A stretch of DNA of 64,000 bases from Paracoccus contaminans (GCF_002105555.1 NZ_CP020612.1:2534001-2598000), one strand, 5' to 3'. Counted from the stretch's first letter, positions 38,978 through 50,603 are shown. Notes: generated from the sequence alone by a model not told the origin. Translations and numbers: made by a program.

Positions 38978-41098
38978 TTGGAGAAGATCGATGTCGATGA
39001 CCTGATCGCGCTCGTCCGCAACTATAACCCGCGGACGAACGAGGATCTGATCCGGCGTGCCTATGAATATGGCTGCCGGATGCATGAGGGGCAGTTCCGC
39101 CAGTCGGGCGAGCCCTATTTCACCCATCCCGTCGCCGTGGCCGCGATCCTGACGGAAATGCGGCTGGACGATGCGACGATTGTCACCGCGCTGCTGCACG
39201 ACACGATCGAGGACACACGCTCGACCTGGGCCGAAGTCTCGGACCTGTTCGGCCGCGACGTGGCCGACCTTGTGGACGGCGTCACCAAGCTGACCAATCT
39301 GCAACTGTCGGGCGCCCATTCCAAGCAGGCGGAAAACTTCCGCAAGCTGTTCGTCGCCATGTCGCGCGACCTGCGGGTGATTCTGGTCAAGCTGGCCGAC
39401 CGGCTGCACAACATGCGCACGATCCGCTCGATGCGGCCTGAAAAGCAGGCGCAGAAGGCGCGCGAGACCATGGAGATCTTTGCGCCGCTGGCCGGGCGCA
39501 TGGGGATGCAGTGGATGCGCGAGGAGCTTGAGGACCTTGCCTTCAAGGTGCTGAACCCCGAGGCGCGCAATTCCATCATCCGCCGCTTTGTCGTGCTGCA
39601 GAAGGAAAACGGCGACGTGATCCCGCAGATCACCGCCGACATCCGCGCAGCCCTCGAAACCGAAGGGATCGACGCCGCCGTCTTTGGCCGGGCCAAGCGC
39701 CCCTACAGCGTCTGGCGCAAGATGCAGGAAAAGCAGCTCAGCTTTTCGCGCCTGTCCGATATCTACGGCTTTCGCATCATCACCGGAACCGATCCCGACT
39801 GCTATCGCGCGCTGGGGGTGATCCACCGCAAATGGCGCACCGTTCCGGGGCGCTTCAAGGATTATATCAGCCAGCCCAAGTCCAACGGCTATCGCTCGAT
39901 CCACACGACCGTTTCGGCGCGCGACGGCACCCGCGTCGAGGTGCAGATCCGCACCCGCGCCATGCATGAGGTGGCCGAGGCGGGCGTGGCGGCGCACTGG
40001 GCCTATCGGGACGGGGTGCGATCGCGCAATCCCTTCGCGGTGGACCCCGGCGAATGGCTGACCAGCCTGACCGAACGCTTCGGCGAGGAAGATCACGACG
40101 CCTTCCTCGAAGCCGTCAAGCTGGAGATGTATCAGGATCAGGTGTTCTGTTTTTCGCCCAAGGGCGACGTGATCCAGCTGCCCAAGGGGGCGACGCCGAT
40201 CGATTTTGCCTATGCGATCCACACGCGGCTGGGCAATGCCTGCGTGGGGGCCAAGGTTGACGGCATCCGCGTGCCGCTGTGGACGCGGCTCAAGAACGGG
40301 CAGGGGGTCGAGATCATCGCCGCCGCCGGCCAGCGACCGCAGGCGACCTGGCTGGACATCGTGGTGACGGGCCGCGCCAAGGCGGCGATCCGGCGCAGCC
40401 TGCGCGAGGAGGATCGCTCCCGGTTCATCCGCCTCGGGTCCGAACTGCTGCGCGTCGCGTTCGAGCATGTGAACCGCAAGATCACCGACAAGGCCCTGCG
40501 CACCGCCGCCCGCGCGCTGGCGCTGACCGACGCGGACGAGCTGCTGGCCCGCGTCGGCGCGGCCGAACTGTCGGCGCAGCGGGTCGTGGGCGCGCTTTAT
40601 CCCGACCTGACCCCGCCAGCGGACGAGATCGACGCCGGCCGGGCCGTGGCCGGCCTTCAGGCCGACCAGGAATTCAACCGCGCCCCCTGCTGCAACCCGC
40701 TGCCGGGCGAACGGATCGTCGGCGTCACCTATCGCGGCAAGGGCGTGGTCATCCATGCCATCGACTGCCCCGTGCTGGCCGATTTCGAAAGCCAGCCTGA
40801 ACGCTGGGTGGACCTGCGCTGGCGCGAGGGGCGCCATCCGGCCGTCTATACCGTCCCGCTCAGCCTGACGATCCGCCATGATGCGGGCGTGCTGGGCCGG
40901 ATCTGCACCCTCATCGGCGCGCAGGGCGCCAATATCTCGGATCTGGAATTCCAGGACCGCAAGCCCGACTTCTACCGCCTGAGGGTGGAGATCTGCCTGC
41001 GCGATGCCGAGCATCTGCATGCGCTGATGACCGCGCTCGAGGCGGAAAGCGACGTGGCGCAGGTCGCGCGCATCCGCGACAGCTCGGCCACCGTCTGA
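38978..41098 (+). CDS. rsh: bifunctional (p)ppGpp synthetase/hydrolase
   Basis: This 706-residue Rsh protein is the stringent-response regulator. The HD hydrolase domain has HPVAVAAILTEMRLDD and the catalytic LLHDTIEDT (residues about 65-75). The synthetase domain has RFKDYISQPKSNGYRSIHTT near 305. The TGS domain has LPKGATPIDFAYAIHT, and a C-terminal ACT domain has DAGVLGRICTLIGAQGANIS. Both catalytic domains appear intact, so it is bifunctional. The start is a TTG (38978), which matches the usual family N-terminus; this may limit expression. It follows rpoZ closely. Confidence 0.95.
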   Translation: MEKIDVDDLIALVRNYNPRTNEDLIRRAYEYGCRMHEGQFRQSGEPYFTHPVAVAAILTEMRLDDATIVTALLHDTIEDTRSTWAEVSDLFGRDVADLVDGVTKLTNLQLSGAHSKQAENFRKLFVAMSRDLRVILVKLADRLHNMRTIRSMRPEKQAQKARETMEIFAPLAGRMGMQWMREELEDLAFKVLNPEARNSIIRRFVVLQKENGDVIPQITADIRAALETEGIDAAVFGRAKRPYSVWRKMQEKQLSFSRLSDIYGFRIITGTDPDCYRALGVIHRKWRTVPGRFKDYISQPKSNGYRSIHTTVSARDGTRVEVQIRTRAMHEVAEAGVAAHWAYRDGVRSRNPFAVDPGEWLTSLTERFGEEDHDAFLEAVKLEMYQDQVFCFSPKGDVIQLPKGATPIDFAYAIHTRLGNACVGAKVDGIRVPLWTRLKNGQGVEIIAAAGQRPQATWLDIVVTGRAKAAIRRSLREEDRSRFIRLGSELLRVAFEHVNRKITDKALRTAARALALTDADELLARVGAAELSAQRVVGALYPDLTPPADEIDAGRAVAGLQADQEFNRAPCCNPLPGERIVGVTYRGKGVVIHAIDCPVLADFESQPERWVDLRWREGRHPAVYTVPLSLTIRHDAGVLGRICTLIGAQGANISDLEFQDRKPDFYRLRVEICLRDAEHLHALMTALEAESDVAQVARIRDSSATV

Positions 41099-41165
41099 GG
41101 GGCGGGTTGCGGCGCGCCTTCCGTGCTGATTGACTGCCGAGGACGCCACAAAGGACCAGGGTCCC

Positions 41166-41777
41166 GTGTTCCGACGCAAGCCGCGCAGTTATGCGCAGAT
41201 CGCCAGCGACATGGTCTATCCGCGGGGCGGCTGGTCGCGAGCCGCGCGTTACACGCTCTATCGTCTGCGCCGTCTGCCCGACCAGCCCCAGCGGATCGCC
41301 CGCGGCGTCGCGGCAGGTGTGTTCATCAGCTTCACGCCGCTGTTCGGCATCCACCTGTTCGGCTCGATGGCGCTGGCATGGATCATCGGGGGCAACATGC
41401 TGGCCGCGGTGATCGGCAGCCTGATCGGAAACCCGCTGACCTTTCCCTTCATCGCGGCGCTGTCGCTGGGGCTGGGCCGCCTCATGCTGGGGATCGAAGG
41501 GCATCTCGGCCCGGTCGCCATCCTCGACAGCTTTGCCGCAGCGGGCAGCCAGCTGCTGCGCAACATGCTGGCCCTGCTGCATGGCCAGCACAGCGAATGG
41601 GACCGGCTTGAGGCGTTCAGCCGGGACATCCTGCTGCCCTATCTGGTCGGGGGCCTGCTGCCGGGGCTTGCCGCGGCGCTGGCCTTCTATTTCGTCACGG
41701 TGCCGCTGGTGCAGGCCTATCATGCCCGCCGGGCCGAACGGCTGGCCCGCCGCGGCCCGCCCCCGCCGCGCATCTGA
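41166..41777 (+). CDS. DUF2062 membrane protein
   Basis: This 203-residue integral membrane protein has the DUF2062 core: IARGVAAGVFISFTPLFGIH and IGNPLTFPFIAALSLGLG, then a C-terminal hydrophobic helix. The GTG at 41166 has AAGGA 10 bp upstream and gives the usual short basic start (FRRKPRSYAQ). A TTG at 41130 is an alternative. The function is unknown. Following rpoZ-rsh, as it does here, is a common order in this family of bacteria. Confidence 0.85.
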   Translation: MFRRKPRSYAQIASDMVYPRGGWSRAARYTLYRLRRLPDQPQRIARGVAAGVFISFTPLFGIHLFGSMALAWIIGGNMLAAVIGSLIGNPLTFPFIAALSLGLGRLMLGIEGHLGPVAILDSFAAAGSQLLRNMLALLHGQHSEWDRLEAFSRDILLPYLVGGLLPGLAAALAFYFVTVPLVQAYHARRAERLARRGPPPPRI

Positions 41778-41789
41778 AAGGGCGCGCCC

Positions 41790-43100
41790 CTAGACACCCA
41801 GCCGGTCGCGCAGGGAATACCAGCCCATGCCCGCGACCAGCAGCGGCCAGCGCAGCGCCGCCCCGCCCGGAAAGCTGCCGGCGGGCAGGGCGGCCATGGC
41901 GTCGAACCCTTCGGACTGGCCCTGCACCGCCCTGGCCATCAGCATGCCCGCCAGATTGGCCATCGCCACCCCATGCCCAGAAAAGCCGCTGGCCGACAGG
42001 CAGTTCGGCGCGGGCCGGGCGAACAGCGGCATCCGGCTCCGCGTGATCGCCAGCGTGCCGCCCCAGGCATGGGTGATCGCAACGCCCCTGAGCTGCGGAT
42101 AGACCTGTTCCAGCGGCCGGCGCACCTTGGCGGCGATGTCGTCGGGAAAGCGGTAGCTGACCGTCTCGCCGCCGCCAAAGACAAGGCGGCGGTCGTCCGA
42201 CAGGCGCCAGTAGTTCACGACGAAGCGGGTATCGTGGACGGCGATGTTTTCGGCCAGCAGGTCGGATGCGCGCTCGCCCAGCGGCTCGGTCGCGATGACA
42301 TAGTTGTTGATCGGCATGACGCGGCGGGCAACGCCCTGGTCCAGGCGGCCCAGATAGCCGTTGGCGGCCAGGATGACATGATCGCAGACCACCCGCCCGG
42401 TTCCGGTCTGCACGATGCTGGGGTCGCGCGCGGTCCTGCCATGGACGATGGCATGGACATGGCTGCCCTCGTGGATCACGGCCCCGGCCGAGGAGGCCAG
42501 CCGCGCCAGCCCCAGCGCCAGCGCCAGCGGATCAAGATGCCCCGCCCCCCGGTCGATGTCGCCCCCCGCATAGAGGGGCGCGTTCACCAGCGCCCGCAGC
42601 CCCGCCCGGTCCAGCGGCTGGACCTGGTCATAGCCATAGTCGCGCGCCAGCCGCTCGGCATTGGCATGCGCATGCCGCACCTCGGCCGCGCTCCGCGCGG
42701 CATGAGCGATGCCGGGATGGACGGCGACGCCCGCCTCATGCGCATAGTGCCGCGTCAGCGCCTTGGCCTCCTCGGCCATGTCCCACAGGCGACGTGCCGC
42801 CGGTTTCCCGGCGATGCGCTCCAGCTCGTCCACCTCAAGCCGCTGGCCCGAGCCAAGCTGCCCGCCATTGCGCCCCGAGGCCCCGAAGCCGACCCGCTGC
42901 GCCTCAATCACGACGACGCGCCGACCCGCGCGCGCCAGCGTCAGGGCCGCGGACAGGCCCGTATAGCCTGCCCCGACCACCGCCACATCGGCCCGCGTCT
43001 CGCCCCGCAAGGGGGGGAAAGGGGGCAAGGGCTCGTTCTGGTCGGCATAAAGGCTGGCGGGATAGGCGCCGCGGCGATCATTGGCGAAAAGCAGGTTCAT
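41790..43100 (-). CDS. FAD-dependent amine/amino-acid oxidoreductase, gamma-glutamylputrescine oxidase-like
   Basis: This 436-residue DAO-family flavoenzyme has the FAD-binding VAVVGAGYTGLSAALTLA at residues about 39-56 and GFGASGRNGGQLGSGQ, the variant typical of PuuB-like proteins. Later come INNYVIATEPL and GFSGHGVAMANLAG (C-terminal flavin loop). These enzymes oxidise gamma-glutamyl-putrescine or similar secondary amines in polyamine use. No other puu genes are nearby, so the substrate is uncertain. It is convergent with the DUF2062 gene. Confidence 0.87.
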   Translation of the reverse strand: MNLLFANDRRGAYPASLYADQNEPLPPFPPLRGETRADVAVVGAGYTGLSAALTLARAGRRVVVIEAQRVGFGASGRNGGQLGSGQRLEVDELERIAGKPAARRLWDMAEEAKALTRHYAHEAGVAVHPGIAHAARSAAEVRHAHANAERLARDYGYDQVQPLDRAGLRALVNAPLYAGGDIDRGAGHLDPLALALGLARLASSAGAVIHEGSHVHAIVHGRTARDPSIVQTGTGRVVCDHVILAANGYLGRLDQGVARRVMPINNYVIATEPLGERASDLLAENIAVHDTRFVVNYWRLSDDRRLVFGGGETVSYRFPDDIAAKVRRPLEQVYPQLRGVAITHAWGGTLAITRSRMPLFARPAPNCLSASGFSGHGVAMANLAGMLMARAVQGQSEGFDAMAALPAGSFPGGAALRWPLLVAGMGWYSLRDRLGV

Positions 43101-43214
43101 CGGACATCCCGAAGGCAGGGCAGTGCCCCCTTAGCATGTCCGCCCTGGCCGGGAAACCGGCCCGTCCGCGCGCAGGGGCCGGCCGGGCGCCGGCCTTTAC
43201 CATTCGCGCGCATG

Positions 43215-43238
43215 AAAAAGGGGGCCGGCGGCCCCCCT
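43215..43238 (-). terminator. intrinsic terminator of gltA
   Basis: On the minus strand a GGGGGCC / GGCCCCC stem with a 3-nt loop is followed by TTTTTC, just past the gltA stop. It is the best-formed intrinsic terminator among the core genes in the window. Confidence 0.85.
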
Positions 43239-43260
43239 TCGCAGTTTTGCGCCGCACCGA

Positions 43261-44553
43261 TCAGCGCTGCGCGACATCCACATAATCGCGCCGCCCCGAA
43301 CCGACATAGAGCTGGCGCGGACGGCCGATCTTGCTGTCCGGATCGCCCAGCATCTCCTTCCACTGGGAAATCCAGCCGACGGTGCGCGACAGCGCGAAGA
43401 TCGGCGTGAACATCGAGGTCGGAAAGCCCATCGCCGACAGGATGATGCCGGAATAGAAATCGACGTTCGGATAGAGCTTCTTGCTGATGAAGTACTCGTC
43501 TTCCAGCGCGATCCGCTCAAGCTCCTTGGCGACCTGAAGGGTCGGGTTGTTCTCGACGCCCAGGATGCCCAGCACCTCGTCGGCCGATTCCTTCATGATC
43601 TTTGCCCGCGGGTCGAAGTTCTTGTAGACGCGGTGGCCAAAGCCCATCAGGCGGAACGGATCGTCCTTGTCCTTGGCGCGGGCGATGAATTCGGGGATGC
43701 GATCGACGCTGCCGATCTGCTGCAGCATTTCCAGCGCGGCCTGGTTGGCCCCGCCATGGGCCGGCCCCCACAGGCAGGCGATGCCGGCCGCGATGCAGGC
43801 GAAGGGGTTGGCCCCGGACGAGCCGGCAAGGCGCACCGTCGAGGTCGAGGCGTTCTGCTCATGGTCCGCATGCAGGGTGAAGATGCGGTCCATCGCGCGG
43901 GCCAGGGCGGGATCGACCCTGTATTCCTCGGCCGGAACCGAGAAGCACATGTTCAGGAAGTTGCTGGCGTAATCCAGATCGTTCTTCGGATAGACGAAGG
44001 GCTGACCGATGGAATACTTGTAGGCCATCGCCGCGATCGTCGGCAGCTTGGCGATCAGGCGGTGCGAGGCGATCTCGCGCTGCTTTTCGTCGTTGATGTC
44101 GGTCGAGTCGTGATAGAATGCCGACATTGCGCCGACCACCGCCACCATCGTCGCCATCGGATGCGCGTCGCGCCGGAACCCGGTGAAGAAGCGGTGCATC
44201 TGCTCATGCACCATGGTGTGGCGGGTGATGATGTTCTCGAACTGCGCAAGCTGCGCGCTGTCGGGCAGCTCGCCGTTCAGCAGCAGATAGCACACTTCGA
44301 GATAGTGCGACTTCTCGGCAAGCTGGTCGATCGGATAGCCGCGATACCACAGCTCGCCCTGGTCGCCGTCGATATAGGTGATGGCGCTTTCGCACGAGGC
44401 GGTCGAGGTGAAGCCGGGGTCGAAGGTGAACACCCCTGCCTGGCCATACAGCTTGCGGATGTCCACGCATTCGGGACCGACCGTCGGGGTAAGCACCGCA
44501 AGGTCCAGATCCTTGCCGTTCACCGTGATGCGGGCATTCCTGGTTTCAGCCAT
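43261..44553 (-). CDS. gltA: citrate synthase
   Basis: This 430-residue type II citrate synthase condenses acetyl-CoA with oxaloacetate at entry to the TCA cycle. Active-site segments are [42 protein letters not shown] and [15 protein letters not shown] with the catalytic Asp supplied nearby. The N-terminal domain typical of the large Gram-negative hexameric form (residues 1-60) is present. It follows gltX on the same strand with a strong terminator after it. Confidence 0.97.
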   Translation of the reverse strand: MAETRNARITVNGKDLDLAVLTPTVGPECVDIRKLYGQAGVFTFDPGFTSTASCESAITYIDGDQGELWYRGYPIDQLAEKSHYLEVCYLLLNGELPDSAQLAQFENIITRHTMVHEQMHRFFTGFRRDAHPMATMVAVVGAMSAFYHDSTDINDEKQREIASHRLIAKLPTIAAMAYKYSIGQPFVYPKNDLDYASNFLNMCFSVPAEEYRVDPALARAMDRIFTLHADHEQNASTSTVRLAGSSGANPFACIAAGIACLWGPAHGGANQAALEMLQQIGSVDRIPEFIARAKDKDDPFRLMGFGHRVYKNFDPRAKIMKESADEVLGILGVENNPTLQVAKELERIALEDEYFISKKLYPNVDFYSGIILSAMGFPTSMFTPIFALSRTVGWISQWKEMLGDPDSKIGRPRQLYVGSGRRDYVDVAQR

Positions 44554-44604
44554 CGCATGTTCCTTTTCGCGTGCGGTCCTGCGGGACCGGGTGTTCCTGG
44601 CGGC

Positions 44605-45999
44605 TCATCCCGCCACGTCTGACAGGCGGGACAGCGTTTCCTGGCGGCCCAGCGCAAGCATCATGTCGAATACACTGGGGGTTGAGCTGCGCCCGGCCAG
44701 AGCAGCGCGCAAGGGCGCCGCGATCTTGCCGAGGCCAAGCCCGTGCGCCTCGGCGGTCCGCTGGGCAGCGGCCTCCAGATCATCGCGGCTCCAGTTAACA
44801 TGCTGCAACGCAGCGGTCAATTCACCCAGTATGCGACGGGATACCGGATCAAGGCTGGCCGCCGCCTTGTCGTCGGCATCGACCGGGCGCTCGATAAGGG
44901 CAAAGCGCGCCTGTTCCAACAGGGCGGGCAGGGTTCTTGCCTTGGCCTTCAGCGCGCCCAGCGCGGACCCGAGCCGCGCGGCCTGCACGGCCGTCAGGGG
45001 CGGCTGGCCCGTTTCGGCCAGAAAGCGGGCCAGTTCGTCTAGCAGGGCGGCATCGCTCATGGCGGCGATATGATGGCCCGAGACATGTTCCAGCTTCTTG
45101 AAATCCAGCCGGGCAGGGGCCTTGCCGATCGCGTCCAGATCGAACCAGGCCTGCGCCTGGGCATCGTCGAACAGCTCGTCGTCGCCATGGCTCCACCCCA
45201 GGCGGGCCAGATAGTTGCGCATCGCCGCCGCCGGATAGCCCATGGCGGCGAATTCGTGCAGCCCGACCGCGCCGTGCCGCTTTGACAGCTTCTTGCCGTC
45301 GGTCCCGTGGATCAGGGGGATATGGGCAAAGACCGGCATGTCCCAGCCGTTCGCGGCATAGACCTGCGCCTGGCGTGCGGCGTTGGTCAGGTGGTCGTCC
45401 CCGCGGATGATGTGCGTCACGCCCATGTCGTGATCGTCCACCACGACCGCATGCATGTAGGTCGGCGTTCCGTCCGAGCGCAGCAGGATCATGTCGTCCA
45501 GCTGGTCGTTGCGGAAGGTCACGTCCCCCTGCACCGCGTCATGGATCACCGTGACGCCCTCGCGCGGGGCGCGCAGGCGGATCGCATATGGCGCGTCCGG
45601 CTGGGTTGCAGGGTCGGCATCGCGCCAGGGGCTTTGAAAGACGCGGTTGGGATTTGCCTCACGCCAGGCGGCGATTTCCTCGGCGGTGGTATAGCAGCGA
45701 TAGGCGGTGCCAGCCGCCAGCATCTGCCGCGCCACCTCGGCATGGCGGCCGGCACGGGCGAACTGGCTGACCGGCTCGCCGTCCCAGTCGAGACCGAGCC
45801 ATTCCAGCCCCTTGAGAATCGCCGCCGTCGCCTCGGGCGTTGATCTGGCGCGGTCGGTATCCTCGATGCGCAGCAGGAACCTGCCGCCCCGGCCGCGCGC
45901 ATAAAGCCAGTTGAACAGCGCCGTGCGCGCCCCCCCGATATGCAGATAGCCGGTCGGCGAGGGCGCAAAGCGGGTCACGACGGGGGCAGGGGATGACAT
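44605..45999 (-). CDS. gltX: glutamate--tRNA ligase
   Basis: The 464-residue class I synthetase charges tRNA-Glu, and possibly tRNA-Gln if the organism uses the amidotransferase route. The HIGH motif is [12 protein letters not shown] at residues 13-24; KKLSKRHG is the KMSKS loop; [13 protein letters not shown] and [15 protein letters not shown] are normal. The frame runs open for another 1.7 kb upstream, but that is the antisense of comEC; ATG 45999 gives the family N-terminus. It is divergent from comEC and followed by gltA. Confidence 0.96.
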   Translation of the reverse strand: MSSPAPVVTRFAPSPTGYLHIGGARTALFNWLYARGRGGRFLLRIEDTDRARSTPEATAAILKGLEWLGLDWDGEPVSQFARAGRHAEVARQMLAAGTAYRCYTTAEEIAAWREANPNRVFQSPWRDADPATQPDAPYAIRLRAPREGVTVIHDAVQGDVTFRNDQLDDMILLRSDGTPTYMHAVVVDDHDMGVTHIIRGDDHLTNAARQAQVYAANGWDMPVFAHIPLIHGTDGKKLSKRHGAVGLHEFAAMGYPAAAMRNYLARLGWSHGDDELFDDAQAQAWFDLDAIGKAPARLDFKKLEHVSGHHIAAMSDAALLDELARFLAETGQPPLTAVQAARLGSALGALKAKARTLPALLEQARFALIERPVDADDKAAASLDPVSRRILGELTAALQHVNWSRDDLEAAAQRTAEAHGLGLGKIAAPLRAALAGRSSTPSVFDMMLALGRQETLSRLSDVAG

Positions 46000-46104
46000 G
46001 GGGCGGCTCCTCTCAATCTGGGCCGCGGCCGTTAACCTTTCGGTAAGGACGGGTCGGCTAGAGTCGCCGCAGGGATACGCGAAGCGGCCGGGGAAGGACA
46101 AGGA

Positions 46105-48456
46105 TTGGCGGCGATCGCCCGGCATGCGGGTCCGGCGCAACGGCCGGGTTCGCGCATCAGGGATCTGGTGCGCGCCGCCTTCGCCATGGGCGAGGCGCGC
46201 GCCGTCCTGCCGGGCGACCGGATCGCGCGGGCGGGCCTGCTGGTCTGGGCGCCGCTGTGCCTGAGCCTGGGGATCGGCGCCTGGTTTGCGCTGCGGATCG
46301 AACCCGGGATGGCCTTCTATGCCGTCCTGGCGCTTGCCGGGGCCGGCGCCTGGGCCGCCGGTGGGGCCGCGCGCCGGGCCGGCATGACGGGGCGGCTCGG
46401 CTGGGACAACGCCGATCTGGCGCGCATGATCGCACACGGGGCGGCGCTGGCGGCGCTGGGCTTTCTGTGCGCGGGGTTCCGGGCCCATCAGGTGGCCGCG
46501 CCGGTCCTGGATTTCCGCTATTACGGCCCGATCGAGGGGCGGGTGGTGGATATCGACCGCTCGGCCCGCGACCGCATGCGCATCACGCTTGACCGGGTGG
46601 TGCTGCGCGACACGCCCCCGGCCCGCACACCCGAACGCATCCGCCTGTCGCTGACGGACCAGCAGGCCCCCCCGCCGCCCGGCAGCCGCGTGATGCTGAC
46701 CGGCCATCTGGGCCCGAACCCCGGCCCAGCCGAACCGGGCGGTTTCGATTTCCGGCAGGCGGCCTTCTTTGCCCGGCTGGGCGCAGTGGGCTATACCCGC
46801 AACCCCGTGGTGATCGCGGCCCCCCCGCCCCCCGCGTCGTTCGATGCCACAGGGTTGCGGCTGCGCCTGGGCAGGGCCATGCGCGAGGCCATCGGCGGGC
46901 AGGAAGGCGCGGTGGCCGCCGCGCTGATGACCGGGGACCGCTCGGGCATCGCCGAGGCGACCAACCAGACGATGCGCGATTCCAACCTCTACCACATCGT
47001 GTCGATCTCGGGCCTGCACATGAGCATGCTGGCCGCCTTCGTCTATGGGGCGCTGCGCCTTGCGCTGGCGGCTGGGCAGGCAACCCCATGGGGTCGCCGC
47101 CATGCCGGACGGGCCGTCCACAAGGCGGCGGCGCTGGGGGCGCTGGCGGCGGCCAGTGCCTATCTGTGGCTGTCGGGCGGGGGCGTGCCGACGAACCGTT
47201 CCTTTCTGATGGTGGCGGTCATGCTGGGCGCGATCCTGATCGACCGCCGGGCCATGTCGCTGAGGACCGTGGCCGTCGCCGCGACGGCCATCCTGATCAC
47301 CGCGCCCGAGGCGCTGGTCACCCCCGGCTTTCAGATGAGCTTTGCGGCGACCGCGTCGCTGATCATGCTGTTCCCGGCCTGGTCGCGGCATGCCGATCGC
47401 TTGCCCTGGGTGCTGCGGGGCGCGGCCATGCTGGTCCTGTCCTCGCTGATTGCGGGCCTTGCCACCGCGCCCATCGCGGCGGCCCATTTCAACCGCTCGG
47501 CGCAATACGGGCTGATCGCCAACCTGCTGGTGGTGCCGGTGATGGGGGCGGTGGTGATGCCGGCCGGTGTGATCGCGGCCCTGCTTGCCCCGCTGGGGCT
47601 GTCCGCCCCGGCCCTGTGGGCCATGGGTCTGGGGACGCGCTGGATGCTGTATGTGGGCGAGATGGTCGCCGGCTGGGGCGGTTCGGTCGTTGCGGTGGCG
47701 GCGCCGCACTGGTCGGTCCTGCCGCTGGGCGGGACCGGCGCGACGGTTGCGCTGCTGGTCCTGCATGCACCGGTGCGGCGGGGCCTGTCCCGCTGCGCTG
47801 CGGCCGCGGGGATCGCTGCCGTCATTGCCGCGGCCGCCATCTGGCTGGGCGGCGAACGGCCGGCGCTGCTGATCTCAGCCGATGGCGGGGCGGCGGGTCT
47901 GATGACGGCGCTGGGGCGGGCGCTGTCGAGGCCGGCCGGCGCCTTTGTCGCCGATAGCTGGCTGCGCGCCGATGGCGATACCGCCAGCGCCGAGGCCGCC
48001 GCCGCGCGCCCCGGATGGGAAGGCGGGCGGGCCATGCGGGTGGCCAGCCTTGCCGGGGCGCCGCTGGTGCATCTGACGGGGCGGACCGGCGCGGCCCGGC
48101 TGGCCGAAACCTGTGCGGCCGGGGGCATCGTCGTGCTGCAGGGCCGGGCGCCGCCAGGCGCGGCCGGGCCCTGCCTCGTGCTGGACGAAGCCGCCCTGCG
48201 CCCAAGCGGCGCGCGCGCTGGCTGGGTGCGCAACGGGCAGATCATGTGGCGAACCGCCGCAGAGATGGAGGGAGAGCGCCTATGGACCTCGGCGCGCGTG
48301 CGGCGCGCCTGGGGGATCGGTGCCGGCGCGCACCGCCCGCCTGCCGCGGCGCATCCTTCCAAGGGCGGGCGGCGGCCGGGACGAAAAGGCATGGCGCATG
48401 CCGACATACCGGCAGGCGCGCCAGACATGCCCGCAAGCGGCCTCGCTCACCCCTGA
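46105..48456 (+). CDS. comEC: ComEC/Rec2-family competence protein
   Basis: This 783-residue polytopic membrane protein is related to the DNA-uptake channel. A DUF4131-like N-terminal region carries an OB-like extracytoplasmic part ([18 protein letters not shown]). The Competence core has [20 protein letters not shown] and [19 protein letters not shown], followed by eight or so helices. The C-terminal part has no metallo-beta-lactamase HxHxDH motif, as in many alphaproteobacterial versions. The tail from about residue 715 is Arg/Pro/Gly-rich and may be unstructured. The start is TTG at 46105 with GGAAGG upstream. Whether the organism is naturally competent cannot be told. Confidence 0.88.
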   Translation: MAAIARHAGPAQRPGSRIRDLVRAAFAMGEARAVLPGDRIARAGLLVWAPLCLSLGIGAWFALRIEPGMAFYAVLALAGAGAWAAGGAARRAGMTGRLGWDNADLARMIAHGAALAALGFLCAGFRAHQVAAPVLDFRYYGPIEGRVVDIDRSARDRMRITLDRVVLRDTPPARTPERIRLSLTDQQAPPPPGSRVMLTGHLGPNPGPAEPGGFDFRQAAFFARLGAVGYTRNPVVIAAPPPPASFDATGLRLRLGRAMREAIGGQEGAVAAALMTGDRSGIAEATNQTMRDSNLYHIVSISGLHMSMLAAFVYGALRLALAAGQATPWGRRHAGRAVHKAAALGALAAASAYLWLSGGGVPTNRSFLMVAVMLGAILIDRRAMSLRTVAVAATAILITAPEALVTPGFQMSFAATASLIMLFPAWSRHADRLPWVLRGAAMLVLSSLIAGLATAPIAAAHFNRSAQYGLIANLLVVPVMGAVVMPAGVIAALLAPLGLSAPALWAMGLGTRWMLYVGEMVAGWGGSVVAVAAPHWSVLPLGGTGATVALLVLHAPVRRGLSRCAAAAGIAAVIAAAAIWLGGERPALLISADGGAAGLMTALGRALSRPAGAFVADSWLRADGDTASAEAAAARPGWEGGRAMRVASLAGAPLVHLTGRTGAARLAETCAAGGIVVLQGRAPPGAAGPCLVLDEAALRPSGARAGWVRNGQIMWRTAAEMEGERLWTSARVRRAWGIGAGAHRPPAAAHPSKGGRRPGRKGMAHADIPAGAPDMPASGLAHP

Positions 48457-48570
48457 TGCACCCGGCGCGCGCAGCTGCCTGCACCGCACCAGCCCCTGCG
48501 CGGCTGCGCCAAGGGGGCCGGCGCCCCTGAAACGGTTCCTTGCCCTGCCGCGCGGTCCGGGCTTGCGGCC

Positions 48571-49380
48571 TCAGGCGCGGTGGGCGCCTTCGGCCAGGCT
48601 GCGCACGAAATCAAGCACCGCGGCAACCGGGTGCCCCTCGCCGATACGGCGGACGATCGCGCTGCCCACCACGCAGCCATCGGCGACACGCGCCACGCTC
48701 TCGGCTGCCTCGGGGGTCGAGATGCCAAAGCCCACGACGACAGGCAGCCCGGCGGCCGCCCGGATGCGCGCGACTTCGGGGGCGACCTCGGCCGGATCGG
48801 CGGCAGCCCCCCCGGTCGTGCCCGTCACGCTGACGTAATAGACAAAGCCCGAGGTGTTCGCGACCACCGCCGGCAGGCGGCGATCATCCGTCGTGGGCGT
48901 GGCCAGGCGGATGAAGCTCAAGCCCGCGGCCTGAGCGGGCAGGCAAAGCTCGGCATCCTCCTCGGGCGGCAGGTCCACCACGATCAGCCCGTCCACCCCT
49001 GCCGCCGCCGCGGCGGCGAGGAAGCCGGACACGCCGCCCGGACCGGCATAGACCGGGTTGAAATAACCCATCAGCACGATGGGCGTCGTGTCGTCTTCGG
49101 CGCGGAAGGCCCGCACCATGTCCAGCGTGCGGGCAACGCTTCCCCCTGCCGCCAGGGCACGCTGGCCGGCGGCCTGGATGACGGACCCGTCCGCCATCGG
49201 GTCGGTGAAAGGCATCCCGAGCTCGATGATGTCCACGCCCGCGGCGGGCAGGCCGCGCATGATCGACAGCGACGTATCCGGATCCGGGTCGCATGCCATC
49301 ACATAGGCAACGAAGGCCTTGCGCCTTTCGGCGCCCAGGCGGGAAAACAATGCGTCGATGCGCGTCTGCAAAGCGGTCAT
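48571..49380 (-). CDS. trpA: tryptophan synthase alpha subunit
   Basis: This 269-residue TIM-barrel enzyme cleaves indole-3-glycerol phosphate and passes indole to Trp[21 protein letters not shown] contains both catalytic acids (Glu and Asp); [10 protein letters not shown] and [20 protein letters not shown] line the phosphate site. Length is standard. trpB is not in the window, so the trp genes are split in this genome or trpB lies elsewhere. It is divergent from ychF. Confidence 0.96.
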   Translation of the reverse strand: MTALQTRIDALFSRLGAERRKAFVAYVMACDPDPDTSLSIMRGLPAAGVDIIELGMPFTDPMADGSVIQAAGQRALAAGGSVARTLDMVRAFRAEDDTTPIVLMGYFNPVYAGPGGVSGFLAAAAAAGVDGLIVVDLPPEEDAELCLPAQAAGLSFIRLATPTTDDRRLPAVVANTSGFVYYVSVTGTTGGAAADPAEVAPEVARIRAAAGLPVVVGFGISTPEAAESVARVADGCVVGSAIVRRIGEGHPVAAVLDFVRSLAEGAHRA

Positions 49381-49505
49381 GGCATGTCCTTGCGGTTTGC
49401 GCGCCTTATTAGGCCGGGGTTGGCGGCAGGGAAAGGGCGGCGCGGCTGGACGCGGCCGGGGCGCTGGCCTAGAAGCCGCGGGCCGGGCAGAAAAGGGGAT
49501 GCAGG

Positions 49506-50603
49506 ATGGGCTTTCGCATGGGGATCGTCGGGCTGCCGAATGTGGGCAAGTCCACCTTGTTCAACGCCCTGACCCGCACCGCCGCGGCGCAGGCGGCAAA
49601 CTTTCCCTTCTGCACGATCGAGCCGAATGTGGGCGAGGTCGCCGTCCCCGATCCCCGGCTTGACAGGCTGGCCGCCATCGCCGGCAGCCGGCAGATCATC
49701 CCCGCCCGCATCACCTTCGTGGACATCGCCGGGCTGGTGAAGGGCGCCAGCCGGGGCGAAGGCCTGGGCAACCAGTTCCTCGCCAATATCCGCGAGGTTG
49801 ACGCCATCGCCCATGTCCTGCGCTGTTTCGAGGATGGCGACATCACCCATGTCGAGGGCCGCGTCGACCCCCTCGCCGATGCCGAGACGATCGAGACGGA
49901 GCTGATGATCGCCGATCTGGAATCGGTCGAGCGGCGCCTGGCCAACCTTCAGCGCAAGCTGAAGGGGGGCGACAAGGAGGCCGCGGCGCAGGAACGGCTG
50001 CTGAAATCCGCGCAGGCTGCCCTGGAGGCCGGCCGGCCTGCCCGCAGCGTCAGCATCGCCGAGGATGACCGCAAGGCCTGGGACATGCTGCAGCTGCTGA
50101 CCGCCAAGCCGGTGCTTTACGTCTGCAACGTGGCCGAAAACGATGCCGCCGCAGGCAATGCGCTGTCTGGTGCCGTGGCGGCAATGGCGGCCGGGCAGGG
50201 GGCGGGCCATGTGGTGATCTCGGCCCGCATCGAGGAGGAGATCAGCCAGCTGCCGCAGGACGAGGCGCAGATGTTCCTTTCGGAAATGGGGCTGGAGGAG
50301 GCCGGCCTGGACCGGCTGATCCGCGCCGCCTATGCGCTGCTGGGCCTGCAGACCTACTTTACCGTCGGCCCCAAGGAGGCGCGGGCCTGGACCATCACCC
50401 GCGGCACCCTGGCGCCGCAGGCGGCGGGCGTGATCCACGGCGATTTCGAAAAGGGCTTCATCCGCGCCGAGACGGTCGCCTATGACGACTATATCGCCGG
50501 CCAGGGGGAGGCCGGCGCACGTGAGGCCGGCAAGTTCCGCGTCGAGGGAAAGAGCTATGAGGTCAAGGACGGCGATGTCCTGCACTTCCTGTTCAATGCC
50601 TGA
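49506..50603 (+). CDS. ychF: redox-regulated ATPase YchF (Obg-family)
   Basis: This 365-residue Obg-family P-loop NTPase shows [15 protein letters not shown] at residues 10-24. [19 protein letters not shown] is the switch region, and the C-terminal TGS/DUF933 domain has [13 protein letters not shown] and [10 protein letters not shown]. YchF binds ATP rather than GTP and associates with ribosomes; it affects catalase and oxidative-stress responses. Length is standard. It is the last core gene before tRNA-Ser. Confidence 0.96.
   Translation: MGFRMGIVGLPNVGKSTLFNALTRTAAAQAANFPFCTIEPNVGEVAVPDPRLDRLAAIAGSRQIIPARITFVDIAGLVKGASRGEGLGNQFLANIREVDAIAHVLRCFEDGDITHVEGRVDPLADAETIETELMIADLESVERRLANLQRKLKGGDKEAAAQERLLKSAQAALEAGRPARSVSIAEDDRKAWDMLQLLTAKPVLYVCNVAENDAAAGNALSGAVAAMAAGQGAGHVVISARIEEEISQLPQDEAQMFLSEMGLEEAGLDRLIRAAYALLGLQTYFTVGPKEARAWTITRGTLAPQAAGVIHGDFEKGFIRAETVAYDDYIAGQGEAGAREAGKFRVEGKSYEVKDGDVLHFLFNA

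Noticed and set aside
46000..47766. Upstream extension of the gltX frame to a 1053-residue protein.
   Set aside because: The extension is antisense to comEC, is rich in Gln/Arg/His as antisense frames usually are, and lacks any domain; GltX starts at 45999.
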